This document shows positions 27,201-39,821 of a stretch of DNA of 64,000 nucleotides, piece after piece. This DNA is from Cruorifilaria tuberocauda (taxonomy: Eukaryota > Nematoda > Chromadorea > Rhabditida > Onchocercidae): positions 62,001-126,000 of the forward strand of contig JABVXU010000015.1 of assembly GCA_013365365.1 (NCBI GenBank), in the 5' to 3' direction. A program made the position numbers and the translations under genes. The stretch's first letter is position 1; every line of letters begins with the position of its first letter. Below the pieces are notes generated by a model that ran no database searches, was not told the DNA's origin, and was given only the letters and a program-made list of their open reading frames with translations.

Positions 27201-28355
27201 ACAGAGTAAAGTGATTAAATTAATTTTATTATGGAAATCATAGTAGCTCTAAGAAGTTTATTAAACACACAACATACTGCGAAGAAAATTTTTACGAAAA
27301 TTCAAAACCTATTTTTTGTTTTCTTTGCATAAAAATTTTTTTCTTCGCTATTATACTTAAGCAACTTTTTTTGATTATCTTTAAGCAAATTTAAAATGTT
27401 TCATATTTAATCTCGAAAAAAGCCTGTCAAATTAAGCTAAATGGCAACTCGACTTTTCAGCAATTCGACGACAATCAAGTAAATTTATATTGAAAAGATG
27501 AATCTTTACTGTAAACTGTTTATAATTCTCATAAAATGATTTTACTCATTTTTTTATAAAGTTTACAATACTTTTGCCTAACTTCAACCTTCTTGCTCCA
27601 CTTTTGATTTTTCTATTCCTATATTATGCTTCGCTTTTAGTTTCAAAAGGAAGTATAATTCAAACTGAGCAGTATTGAAAAATAAAATTAGGCCTTGTAA
27701 TTTATGACCAGTTATTTCTCGAAAAATGTTCATCGAACTTTCTATTAATATGTTTATAAGTACAGAGAAAAGTATTGAGTATTATTAATTTCATTTTGAT
27801 TAAAAAATTATGAAAGAAAGAAAAATGTACTTTGAAGATAAATAAGGAAAAAGCTAACTGCTAGAATGCATAAGGATGATAGAACTGCTACATACGAATA
27901 AATTCTAAAAATTTTACTTTATTTTTTTCAGATGCATATTAGAGATTATTGAATGTTTTTAACAAAACCTCTTTTATGACAGCTTTTCTTTTTTTGGTTG
28001 TTTATTTATTTATAAAGCATGTTGATTTTACTATAAATAAAATGAATCCCTGGGAGAAGTTGCAAAATGATGAAAAAATATCACATTTGGAAGAATTTTT
28101 CATTACTTCTCTTTTCTTCTTCCATGTATTCCTCTCAAAACGTTCAGCAGCAATAAAAGTTTTCAAGATTGAAAATCAGAAAAATTCAATATCTAGAACT
28201 GTTACTGATGTTATCATTGTAGTTGTCCGCTTTATTCTTGAAGCTTTATATGAATCTCATAATTAACCTTTACTTTAAAAGAAAAGGAATTTACCGATAG
28301 GGTAGAAAGATGCGTGTGCACAGAGGAATAGAGCGTGTAAGAGCGACGACCACAT
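24207..28355 (-). CDS. cab-1: CAB-1/NPDC1-family single-pass membrane protein
   Basis: Orthologue of vertebrate NPDC1 and C. elegans CAB-1, which binds the Rab3 exchange factor AEX-3 and acts in synaptic and defecation signalling. Five 3' exons join in phase: 26391-26252, 25856-25587, 25195-25129, 24959-24851 and 24401-24207, about 260 aa. The outer part is acidic and polar (NEYSEPESNDMYEI). One membrane helix (VATISMLAVVVGIATGSYYF) is followed by a lysine-rich stop-transfer region (GKSKKKKGG). The cytoplasmic tail has the family signature: AQLHHYQQAKQ, then SSETSDDENNFSVYECPGLAPTGDMEVQNP split across one exon. This tail is what identifies it. A likely first exon, 28355-28295, encodes a signal peptide (MWSSLLHALFLCAHASFYPI), but its phase does not fit the 26391 acceptor, so a small exon in the 1.9 kb between is missing or the acceptor is elsewhere. 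Confidence 0.85.
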
Positions 28356-28500
28356 CCCGTCCGCTCTCCACGACGACTGCACTCCTCTCTCCTTCCTGTA
28401 TCGATCTTTGAGAGCTAAGCCGTGGGAGTTGGCTGAGCACATGGATCTCCTGCTAACGCGAGAGCCTGTCATCTCTCCTCTTCCACCTTCACGTCATTCT
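28300..28500 (-). promoter_or_regulatory. GC-richer 5' region of cab-1
   Basis: An island of about 200 bp with clearly higher GC than its surroundings, containing the putative signal-peptide exon of cab-1 and its leader. Open frames here mostly reflect low stop frequency in GC-rich DNA. It probably marks the cab-1 transcription start region. Confidence 0.4.
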
Positions 28501-28734
28501 CTTTCTTAATAGGCAAATTCCATTTCTGTCAATAGATAAGTTTGTAAATAAGCTTTGATGAGAACAATCAGTCAAATAATATCCTATTATTACTGTATTA
28601 GCAATGAATCGCTCTTGAAATGATTGAAATGAATTTTATTTTCTGTCCTAAGGTATATACTATTTGATTTTCATTGAATATTTTGTGTCACTTGCACTTA
28701 GCTGCTTCCATAGTAACATAATGAGCAGATTGGC

Positions 28735-31700
28735 ATGAAAAGCGCTACTAGAGCAAATGCGCTGCTCGGTCGATCTGAAGTGCATTTTCAACACATCCCG
28801 TGTGAGTATTCCATAAGATTAAATGAATGTACGGGAAACTTAAGTTTACAATAAAGACTTTCGAGAGACCAATGGTAAAGATGAAGAAAAACCAGTCAAC
28901 CAAACTAAAAGAGGCAAAAACCGAACAAAATCAAACGACATTATCGACTATGTTAAATCCCATGATGAAAAGCTTTTTTGATTTTTACTACGTTAACATC
29001 GGTAAAGAAATCGTAAATCAAAACGTTAATGTACTGTAGATATTAGGCCAGTCATAACATATACATGTACGGAAGCATTCCTCAGATTTTCACTATCAGT
29101 AGCTTCTTACCATACGGTTACTTTTGCAACATCTTTGAAATTCTGCTCTTTTGAAACAATTAAAAGGAAAGAAACGGAATTGCCTTAAACAAATTCCTCC
29201 TAATAAATAAACAATGAACAAAAATGCAATACTGCTATTCAGATACCAGTTAACAATGAAAGGAGATATTGTCATCGATATGACAGTGGGAATGATATGA
29301 ATTTAACTAAGAATTTGGAAAAAGGAAATAAGTTTAGATGCCATCAATTTGAATGCAGCATTCGATTCTGAAATTCTGAGATTTCAATACGTTTTTGTTT
29401 TCACAACGAGAATCCCAATAACAATTAGCATTTCAAAGAAGTTGTTAAAATCAAAACAATCTTCAAGATTGTTATAATGAAGAAATGATATAATAATTAG
29501 AAGAGTTGGAGGGAAATTACTGCTCATTCCTTGCAAATCCGAGAAATTCATTTAAGAGTTTTTAAACGAGAAATTGTAAGTATTTATTCAGGACAGAATT
29601 TCCTGAATTTTTTCTGAATTCTTGTTTGGTGTCCTACTAACAGAAGACAGAATTTCCTGAATAAAGCAGTTGGGAAGCGAATTCGGTAAAAGCTATTGAA
29701 TTAATGCAAGAAAAACTTGAAGAATTTGCCATGCACTGCAAGTTAACTGCTATATGTATAAAAATTTTCATTATATTAATTACATTGATTGCCATTAAAG
29801 TGAAATTAATTCAATCAATTTTTCGTCCAGTTTGTACTAAGATTTTCGAACCATGGAGAAATTGTAGCTATTCCCACGGATTTATTACAAGCCTTTTCAG
29901 TAGACAAAAGTAGACTAGAAATATCCACGGAGTAATACACTTTTAACAATAAATCCCACTTCCTAATTTTCTTTGGTTCAAAGAATCGGAAATCGAAATC
30001 AGTAGACAAAAGTGATATAAAAATTTATGCAATTGAAGTATCTTTCGTATTCTTGAAATCTATATTATAGAGATCTTTTGTTTCAAATATTCTTAGCCAA
30101 ATGATTTGCTATGCTTTGTTTAGATCTCAATTCATTTCTTTGTTGGTTTACCACAAATGATTCCAGACGACTTTTTAATCCCCATTTGATCTGTGAAATG
30201 AGTAATTTTCTATTAATTATGATGCTTATCAAGCACCGTCCAACTCGAAGAGTATATATTCGAACCAAACTATTTATCCTAAAATAAAATGATCATATCA
30301 TCAATGCTCTTCTGGACCAAATAATGAATAACAAAGAATGCCAAGTAAAAGATAATGAAGTAAAGAATAATCAATTCAGCTGATCACACTTCCCGATGGT
30401 TGTATCATAACGACACGAGGAATAAACTTTTCATCGACTTACAGAATCTTCACTGTAATTCAACTGTACCACTAGCAAAGCTCGTCCAAACAAAATGAAA
30501 CACAAAACGTGCTGAGAAGAAAAGAATAAGTAAATGCACATCCATTTCATTGTATTAATAATTGTGAAGCATTCATTTTATTTCTCACCAAATATAATTA
30601 ATACGGATGATTAATAAAGAAGTATAAAACGTGTCTTTCTTTACTTCCTTTAATAATAAAAATCAAAGCTTCGATAAAAATTTTTTTTGATTCCTAAAAA
30701 GCTAATAAAAATTAAAATCAAAAAAAGAATGAAATAAAAATTAAATAGGAACGAAAACACAAGAAATTTTTGCAAATTATGTTAATAATAGCATAGCACG
30801 CTTCCAGAATAATACATGAATATAAAATTGCTCTTTTTTTTCCTTCGTGATTGCATGCATTCGAAGATAGGCGCAGTGATAAAAAATAGGTATGCAATAT
30901 AAGTGATTTGTTTTTTTGAAGCATTTGGCGAAATCCTTGTTTACTGTAAGCAACTAAGTCACAGTGACAATTTCTTATGAAAACAGAATAAATCGGATAG
31001 TGAGGAAATCCCGAAGATTATCAGTTGACTAGATATTTGGTGAAATTCAAATACGTGTAAGAGAACATGAATTTTATTACTTTTTGCAATAACCGAAACT
31101 ACTAAAATTAACAAATTTTGTAATAGCTTTTTAAATGTTTCAAAATTAATTAAAAATGTGGATATTTAAGACTACTTAAGAAAAGTAAAAATATCTCGTT
31201 ATTTTTGAACTGAAAAATGAATTTGATGATTTTATTGATTCCAAAATTATTTTAAGATATATAAATATTCGTCGAAAGATTTTCTCAGAACTTCACTGAT
31301 AATAATTGAATGCCAATATGATAATATTGAAATTTAGTGATGAGAAATATTTCTATGTCTTTTCCATGAATAATACTATAGATTGAGGATAACAACAATA
31401 TTGAAACTGAATAGAGACGGTTAAGATAATTTTTAACCTTAAGGAAGAAAAGTGCAGAGAAATTTTCCCATTTTTATTTGTTTCGATCGTTTATTACGCG
31501 ATTCTATGCCAGTTTTAATATTCAGAAATTTTTTATTTGTCGGTGAATTACAATGCAAAAAAAGATTGGCAATTATCCATTGTCGTCATTTGAATACTTT
31601 TACACGAATGATCTAATCAGTATATCACTAACATTTAGAAATTGCCCTTTGATCCTTCCTATTGATTCGACAGTGACTGTATCTTCATGATTTAGCTAAA

Positions 31701-32464
31701 AAAGCAACACTTTTATTATTTTTTTCGAATTTATCCCATAAACAATGTTTAAAAAAAAATTAAATAAAAATTAACTTTATCCATTTCAAGTGCTGAAGTT
31801 TTAGCATTCCATGATCCTTTTTCCCATTAAATCATATCCAGCTAATCTAAATATCTATCATTTTCAATATTTCAGCGTAGCCTAAAGAACTGATAATGAT
31901 GGATTGTTGAACGGTGAAAATTTTGAAACATGGATAACGTGTCTAATTACTTTTTATTATTAAAAGTACCATATCTATTATATTTGTAATTAATTCATTC
32001 AGCTGCATATATGACACCGTTTGTATTCCCTATCACTTAATACTTCTAGCAATTTTGAATACAAAATTAGGTCACTGCCCTCTTCTCATATCGAACATAA
32101 GGAGCAAAGAGATATAATACGTTTACTGAGCTTATCAGTGATTGGAGATCAGTTTTAGGAATGATCGGCTATGCACTACATATCTTCTTCTACTCATTGA
32201 TACTACAATTCTCCATTAAATACTAACGTTGCAGGTCACGGACTATTTGTACTATTGTTATTAAGCCGATTACCAGAGCTTAGTCAACTTACAGGTGGGA
32301 AATCATTATTAGTTTGTAGTATGATATCCATTGTACGACGTTTTCTGCTTTTCTACTTGTATATTATCACCATATTTTTGTGCATACCCATTTCGGTGGC
32401 TATTTGGTGGATACGACGAAAATTTAACGAGAAATCGGTGGCTGGAGATAAACAGGTATTGTAA
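28735..32464 (+). CDS. Doubtful two-exon small membrane protein
   Basis: Speculative model. Exon 28735-28801 starts ATG (MKSATRANALLGRSEVHFQ) and ends at a strong gtgagt donor. Exon 32235-32464 begins after gttgcag and reads to a stop. The phases fit (1 to 2) and give about 97 aa: a short polar N terminus, a hydrophobic stretch (HGLFVLLLLS), and a clear membrane helix (FYLYIITIFLCIPISVAIWW) followed by a basic RRKFNEK end. The second exon could instead belong to another transcript; it does not join ALG2 in frame (its phase-0 donor at CAG would shift ALG2). I recognise no family. The 3.4 kb intron and the lack of homology keep confidence low. Confidence 0.25.
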
Positions 32465-34878
32465 AATTTGAAAATCCGACTGTGTAAATATTTGATTTTA
32501 TCCATATGATAACGAGAAATTAGATATTATGGGACGTAATCATTTATATCATATGGAATGTTTAAATTGTCTATTTGCGCACAGTGATAGTGGATGTTAC
32601 TGTGGAATATTATTAATCTAAAAAATAAATCAACTACTATTTGGATTTATTCCATTTATAATTTAATAATTTTTGAAATAATTTATGTATTCGGAAGTTT
32701 ATCCAATATTTGCTTATTGTTGAACTGATAAATTTTCAAAGATGAAATTAATATTGTGTACGTCGATACTTTTTTTAAAGGAAAACTGAATTACCTTCAT
32801 AATTACTCTCAATTATTATTGCCGGAACTTCAAAGTGCTATCAACAACAGAAATTAGAATTTCCAAGTAAAAGAAATATTGTGCTGAAATCTCTCTTTTC
32901 ATGATTTTTGATATTCAGCATAATTCAGCTATAATTTTAGGTGTAATAACTTTTCGAAATATTTAATGTAATAGTTGTGGTTTCTTCTCACAGAAGAATG
33001 TCGTTTATGAAAACAAAGTTTCTAAATATAAATTTTTTTTTTCAAAAAAGTTTAGAAATGTAAATTAAAATCTCTAAAAACAGGCTGCAAAATCGTAATG
33101 TTCATTTTTCTCTAGAAAGCTATTCACGAATAAATTGCAACTATACTCATTTTCCCGAGAAACCCTTATATAATAACTTTTTTTCCTTATATAATAACTT
33201 TGATATGCTTATAGAGAAAGTTCTTTTTACGAAATGCTCTGAATATCGATCATTTAATTATTTCACGCCATTTGCCACACAGCGGGAATTATTTTAATGG
33301 TACTGAAAAAGGTATTCATTTGCTGACAGGAAAATGAGCACAATAAAGCTTAATTAGAAGCTTCTAATTTTATCAGGAACCCAATTTAATTTGTTGCTTG
33401 TTCTAGTCTAGCTTTTTTAGCTAGTTATCTTATAATCAAAGGTATTGGAAAAATTTCCCTCAAGAAAGATTCCCTAGTGCATCATAAACTTAATCATGTT
33501 TTGTTGAAAAATATTTATTAATATAATTTATTTCGGGGTCATGCAACATGATATATAGGGAAATAAAAAAATGAATTTTAAGCATTTACCTTGGCATTGC
33601 AAATTTATAAAGCTTTTGTATCAAACACATCAAATAGTTCATTTCGCTCAGAATCTAATTCTCAGATATATGGAAAAAACATGAATCTTGTAACAGTTAA
33701 AGATGGACATCGTTAAATAACTAACAGTTAGTCTCAGACATTTCCACTTTGAGGTAAATAATAAAGAGAGAGAGAGAGATTCTCATTATCATTCCTTGCA
33801 AAATCTTACTTTTATTCTTGAAAATATTTCAGTTTTTATATTTTAGAAAAAATATTAAGAAGACAAATATTTTTTTCTGTAATTAAAGAAAATTATTGAC
33901 ACAATCATAAGTTGACTATGATAATAAGCTGAGATTCGGATACTCCCAACTCTTAATTTAATTAAAGGTTAAATTCAATTAAAATCAATGATTCATCTCA
34001 CTTAAATTTCCTTTTTTATTATAATCGTTATCATTATAAATGTTTTTAATGATGTAGGTTCTTATGAATAACATCAGTTTCTAATTATTTCCTGATCCTT
34101 TTATATGCATGAGTCATGCATTCAACTTGCAAACTACTACCTTGACATACTTATTACACTTCGAATACTTAAGTCATATAAATGGTTCCCAATATTGCAG
34201 TAATGATGAATACAATAACAAAAGAAAAGGAATAAGATGAATAATTGATCGTAATTGATCACAAGTCTAATTAAATTTGGAGTTGAAAAATATCTGAATT
34301 TTGGCTTAATATTATAACCGAGTCACTGGTATGAGATTAGCAATGCGAAAGTGTTCATTGAGAAAGGAGCGACGAACTGTATTGAATTTTAAATTAAAAA
34401 ATAATATTTATCGCTTCTAAATACTTTAGTTCATGTTCTTAACTCATAAAGCGATAGAATTTTTTAAACCAGTGTCGGTATAGCTAGTATGATTGGGGAT
34501 GATTTGAATTTTTTTAATAGCATTTTATTCAGAAGAGATAAAGAAAAAAGACTTGGGGAAAAAGTACGGAGAACTAGGAAAAAGAAAAAGAAAATGGATA
34601 AAAAGGAATAAAGAAATGATTAATAATATTTCAGCAAGTGATTCCGCAAATCGGAAATTTTAGAATTATTAGTTAATGATAATTTACATTTTTTTGTCAA
34701 ATAATTATCGTCATCACTACAATCAATATGCCAACGATTTTGTGATTGTTCCATTTTTTTGCGAAATAATTATCATTATCACTACTGTCAATATGCATCG
34801 GAATCTTTTTTGTTAATATCAGTAAGTATACACATTGTAGAAATGTTTAGAAACTAAGTTTTAATTTGTAATTAAGGC
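29040..34878. other. Gene-poor AT-rich region before ALG2
   Basis: Apart from the doubtful exon at 32235-32464 I see no coding exon on either strand. Contents are AT-rich sequence, a short (GA)n tract at 33763-33779, a twice-repeated ccttatataataacttt at 33166-33202, and a 45 bp direct repeat at 34687-34731 and 34752-34796. Confidence 0.5.
34687..34796 (+). repeat. Two-copy 45 bp direct repeat upstream of ALG2
   Basis: Copies at 34687-34731 and 34752-34796, offset by 65 bp, differing at a handful of positions. Both start catttttttg, contain aaataattatc and end tcaatatgc. They lie 80-190 bp before the ALG2 ATG, so they may sit in its promoter. Confidence 0.75.
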
Positions 34879-37800
34879 ATGCTCGTTGTCATCTTGCATC
34901 CTGAGCAATGGAACGGTGGATCCGATCGATGCACCCTCGGGATGATCAAACATTTCGTTGAAGTGGGACATCGGGTTATCTGGTATACAACAATGATCGA
35001 TTGTCACTGGAATGTTAAATTATTCGAGAACGTGGGTTAGTTTTTGTTTTCTTTTTTTCTGTTTACGATCACCTTTGCTTCATTCTATTCTCAGTCCTAA
35101 ATTAATAGAATTCTAGCGATAGCTGTGTAACAAAGAATAATATTGTCATTCATCGGAACAGTCCGAGAGGGCATATAACCTAAGAGAAACCGCAAATTGG
35201 GCAAAAATGACGGGCCTAAAATGCTGAAGCACTTAGGTTAATAGCAATCAGGTATATTCCAATAACCAAATGAGCCATCGACATTTGAGTGAAGTGAATC
35301 CCTCATTCAAACTTCCTACTAACAGTGTTATGAAATACTCAAAGGAAAAAGGAGAGAGAAAAAAAGCAAACGGGATAAGTTTTCAATAAAATTTTAGATA
35401 AGGATAAGTGGGAATCGTTGCAACTGTCATTTAAATCATACCTAGATTGAAGAAAGTTCCAGAAAATCAACAAAAGAAAAAAAAGCTTGTCATGAAAATC
35501 TTATCTGTTACGATTTCGGAAAAATTAATCTGTAGTTGATTAATTTATTGATAGTGTCCAGTGATTGAAATTCATTTGTTTCTAATAGTGACAAAATAGA
35601 CGACATATTTAAGCGAGTCATTACTTTTCCTATATTTCTTATCATCGCTTTTTATTTTTACAGATCCTTACAAAACCAAAAAATTGCAGTCTCTGTAATA
35701 AATAAATGACTTAGCTATTTCTACAAACTATGATCGTTTGTATCTCAATATAATGTCAAAGTAACCACAATATGTCCAAAATAACGTTGAGTTAAACTGA
35801 TTAATTCATTCTATTCTAATCTACGAAATGATTTTCGAGCATACGTTAAACCATTTGATACAATTTCAAGCATTCTGGCATTTTCAAATGATAATTAACG
35901 ACTTAGCTTTGTAAAGTTAAATGTGATTATTTACCAAAGCATTTTCAGAAATACGCAATGTAAATTTGCCATTGCATCCAGGAGATTGGTGGACACAGAA
36001 TATAGTACTTGCTTGGCAACTCATATTTTCCGGTCTTGTTCCTGATCTTGTTGTCATTGATCATAGTGCAAGGTACATGAATTACGATCTGCAACACTCT
36101 TCAGGTTTCTTGTGAACTGAAATTATGTCAAAAGTGCAACAATCCGTCAGGAAGCGCTCAAATACGTGTATGGGTTTTTTATGAGATAATACTACAGTTA
36201 AATTATTAAATAAAACTTATAGTTAAAATTTAAGTTTAATGCCATAATTAAATTGCAATTAACCAGTGGTGCCAAGTAAAATTTATAATCCTGAATTATT
36301 TAATAGTTGCTTACCGATGCTAAAATGGCGATTTCCAAATGCTAAAATTTTATTTTATTGTCACTTCCCGCAACAACTCGTCACACCTACACGCTTTTTT
36401 CTTTATCGTTGGTATTCGCGACTAATTGGTCTAATCGAAGGTTTATTGTTCCAAAATGCTGATCTCATTATGGTTAACAGTCATTTTACAGGTAATTTAT
36501 GCCTCATTTTAGCTATAAAAATTTATGCGATGCTTATAGAAATCAAAGTTAATGAAGAAAATAATTACTTTTTAAATCTTATGAAGATTTCATCTTTTTC
36601 ATTTTTGGATGCCGGAAAATTAAATTATAAAAATTTTCCATTAAATCCAGAATGATTTCGAAAGATATTTTAAATAATTTATCTGTAGAAAGTCAATTTC
36701 TTCGAGTGATGCCAGAAGTAAATCCATCGCGACTAATGGTAGTTTATCCACCGTGTGATGTGGATGCTATTAAAACTGGAGTTAAGCCAGTCAGTCGCAA
36801 GCAACGTCAATACAACAATAAGCATTACACGTTCTTATCGATGAGTCGTTTTTGGCCAGAAAAAAAATTGGACATTATTGTTGCAGCTGCTGGTAATCAC
36901 ATTTCCAACCATTTATTTTATCACCCAACACTTTGATTATGTGTCATAGGTCAAAATGGAAAGATGATAATGAATTTGTTCTAACAAATGCTGCCAATAA
37001 CATTATGAAAGTGCTGAAGTTCAATAAGGTTAAAGCTATATAAGATTCATATTTCGAATTCTGCAAACAAGCTAAAATTTTTAAATGGATTGGAAATCTT
37101 TTCACATGCATAGAATGATATAATAACTAGCATGTATTAAAAATGCTTTAAAAGCTTTGTCATATTTAGCGTTGCTAAAGAGAAACAGTCAGATGCGACC
37201 ACGTATTGTACTTGCTGGTTCCGTGATGCCTTATATACCCGAGTCACGTATTTATTATAATTTACTACAACAAATGGTTAAAGATCTGAAGGTAAATAAA
37301 GATATTTTTTGCGTAAAATGTATTGCATGAATTTTTGAAATGAGGATCTGAAACTGAATAACAGCTAATTTCACCATGTTACATTACTGTTTTCTTTAAT
37401 TCACGGATAAATATTCTTTTCTTATCCTGTTTCAGGTTGATGATATTGTGGAGTTTGTGAAATCTCCAACAGATCATGAAAAATTTGCTTTGTATAGAGA
37501 ATGTGATACAGTTCTCTATACACCACCGAATGAACATTTTGGTATTGTACCTGTAGAGGCGTTAGAGCAACGTAGGCCGGTTATAGTCTGCAATAGTGGT
37601 GGTCCTTGTGAAACAGTGATTGAAGGGATAACTGGTTCAAAGGTCTCTTTTAAATGATTACATGTGATCGCGAGAATCATTATTTTAATTCCTTATCAAT
37701 ATGATGTGAAATCTGGTTACAATAATTATCTAAATAATCATCATAAATGTCGATGATGCTCTTCTACCATATCGAGACTTTTCTCCCAGTAATCTTTGAT

Positions 37801-38857
37801 TTTCTTATTAAATTGTTCTGGCGTCCATTTTAACTGTGCTGGAAATCCGAAAATCTTTTACCTTCATAAAAAAAGCAATGCTGAGACAAACTTAGAATAT
37901 GATTAATTGGTCTTATATTATTAAGTCAACGTGTACATTTGATGGACGGGGTAACCTTCTGCTTCCCTGGCGTTGTATATTTCGGAAAAAAGTTACCCAT
38001 AAATTTAGATGCATTTTTCTTTCCCATAAGATTTCTCCCTTTCACTTTTCCCTTTTTTCTTTTTCATTTTTTGCAAACCTTCTCTGCTATTGTTTGCATT
38101 ATTATTATTTGCTTGGCTATTATCAAAGTTATCATCAAAAATGAAGATTTCTGATGACTTCAAATCACTTAACGGCAATGGTCCGTCATGAAATGTTGAA
38201 AATGAAAGCTAATATTTCTGAGTAATTATAATAGCAAATTTTTTGGGGCAACTTTTGTGTTATTTCTCATCTATGCGATGCATATATATCTATCTCTTCA
38301 ACTGATTAAATAAATTTATTTTTAAAGGCTCATTAAACACTTAATTGAAGTAATTTTTATTTCTCAAGAAAAATCATTTTTTCATTTTTTGCAGATAGCA
38401 GCTCCTCATGCAAAACTGTTAGCAAATGCTATGGAGGAACATATGAAACGAATTTCATGGCCTGCTCTTGATAACGATGATGTTTATGAACACCAAGTAA
38501 GTATCATTTGACCTTTGTTTTCGTGTACTTCACTAATTTTTTTTAGAATTGGATTTGATATATGAATATTATATGCTATTAAATGCTTAGTTTAGTGATT
38601 TTCTTAATGTCTGCTTCTACACTTTCCTACAAAAGATCACTGAAGTGAATTGAATTTGTGAGAAAGTTATCTAACTTGAATTGAAAATCTGTTATATTAA
38701 ATAACTGTGATCCAAACAGCCCTATTAATGGAGGAGATAATTATTGCAGCGAAAACGTTTTGAACAGTACTTCAGTTTGAATGGGTTTTGTAATCGAATC
38801 AACGATGCTCTTGCTGTTTTATTTCCTAATAATGGCCAGCAGAACTTTGCTACTTGA
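34879..38857 (+). CDS. alg-2: ALG2 alpha-1,3/1,6-mannosyltransferase
   Basis: GT4 enzyme on the cytosolic face of the ER that adds the second and third mannoses to the dolichol-linked oligosaccharide for N-glycosylation. Eight exons join in phase: 34879-35035, 35949-36072, 36307-36491, 36689-36892, 37170-37291, 37436-37642, 38395-38496 and 38750-38857; 402 aa (human 416). The N-terminal Rossmann half starts VVILHPEQWNGGSDRCTLG, then gives FYCHFPQQLV and LIMVNSHFT. The C-terminal half has LSMSRFWPEKK, RIVLAGSVMPYIPESRIYY and the GT4 donor-site motif YTPPNEHFGIVPVEA with the E-x7-E pair at residues 297 and 305, followed by NSGGPCETV. The ATG is two bases after an AG acceptor (attaag, 34875-34876), consistent with trans-splicing. 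The acceptor used for exon 4 (ctgtag rather than a later gag) was chosen because it matches family length. It converges with the GT31 gene. Confidence 0.95.
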
Positions 38858-39821
38858 AGACGAAAACAGAAAATATCAATTACTCTTCAATTATACTTTT
38901 CTTATAAATTTTATTGCTAACGTTGCAATTTTTATCGCTTTTATGTATCAGCTATCTTCATCTTTTAAAATTCTTTTATCAAACTTTCCCAAAATAGATA
39001 AATCAGAAAATGTTGAATAAAAAGTTCAGACCTCAATGATTAATAAATTAACTATCGTATGCTAATTAGCTATGCTAATAGTGTTAATGCCCAAAAAATT
39101 CTTTAAAACATTGAGAAATTTCTTGTGACATTTGTTGTTTTTCCTCATTATCATGATTAATATCATAAAATCATACAACAGTTAGCAACGATAAAAGTGA
39201 GGGATTCGATTATTTGCTTACAAAATCGGCCATGCCGATTCCGATCTATTCAATGTCAGAATCACATCAATTTGCAGGAAATTTAACAGTTAGAAATGCT
39301 CTGAATTTACATTATACATACGGTATAAAAATTATCAGTTTTGAAGATGGTTTTCTTGATGATGACAATAGCGTTGGAAATACTTGAAGTTTCACCATCT
39401 GTTATCCATGAATACTTCATGCAAAAATGCCTTTTTTTATGATGAGAAAAAAAAAACTTTTTATGCTTAAAAAATCTAGCAAGATTAAATTTGAAAATAA
39501 TTTGAAATGTATTTTAGCTGTTTTACTTTATTTAATTTATCGATAGAAACCGTGCGATAGAAAATATAAAAAATTAACTCACTTAAATAAGTAAAAAAGT
39601 CGGAGAATAAAATTTCCAATCCAATTTTTTTCTGTGAAGATTTTATTCATCAATTTGATCGAAATTATATTGAAAATAAGATGAGAAATAGAACAGTTTA
39701 ATGATTATTGTCATTACAAGGAAAAATTGCAAGTGATGCGCTGAATTAAAATACCTATTCAATCCATTACTCACTTAACTTCTCAATTCCCTATTACCTG
39801 CATATGATATCAACTTATAAT
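38858..39821. other. Intergenic region between convergent ALG2 and GT31 genes
   Basis: About 960 bp of AT-rich sequence holding the 3' ends of both genes. An AATAAA for ALG2 is at 39016-39021, about 160 bp after the stop. No coding exon is seen. Confidence 0.5.

Noticed and set aside
27949..28266. 105-codon plus-strand open frame
   Set aside because: AT-driven Phe/Ile/Lys-rich composition, no homology, and it sits in the first intron of cab-1.
32235..32464. Upstream coding exon of ALG2 with an N-terminal membrane helix
   Set aside because: The donor phase does not match the 34877 acceptor, and ALG2 already starts at the family's usual position.
37899..38154. Hydrophobic plus-strand frames in an ALG2 intron
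   Set aside because: They derive from T-rich intron sequence and are bypassed by the in-phase 37642/38395 junction.
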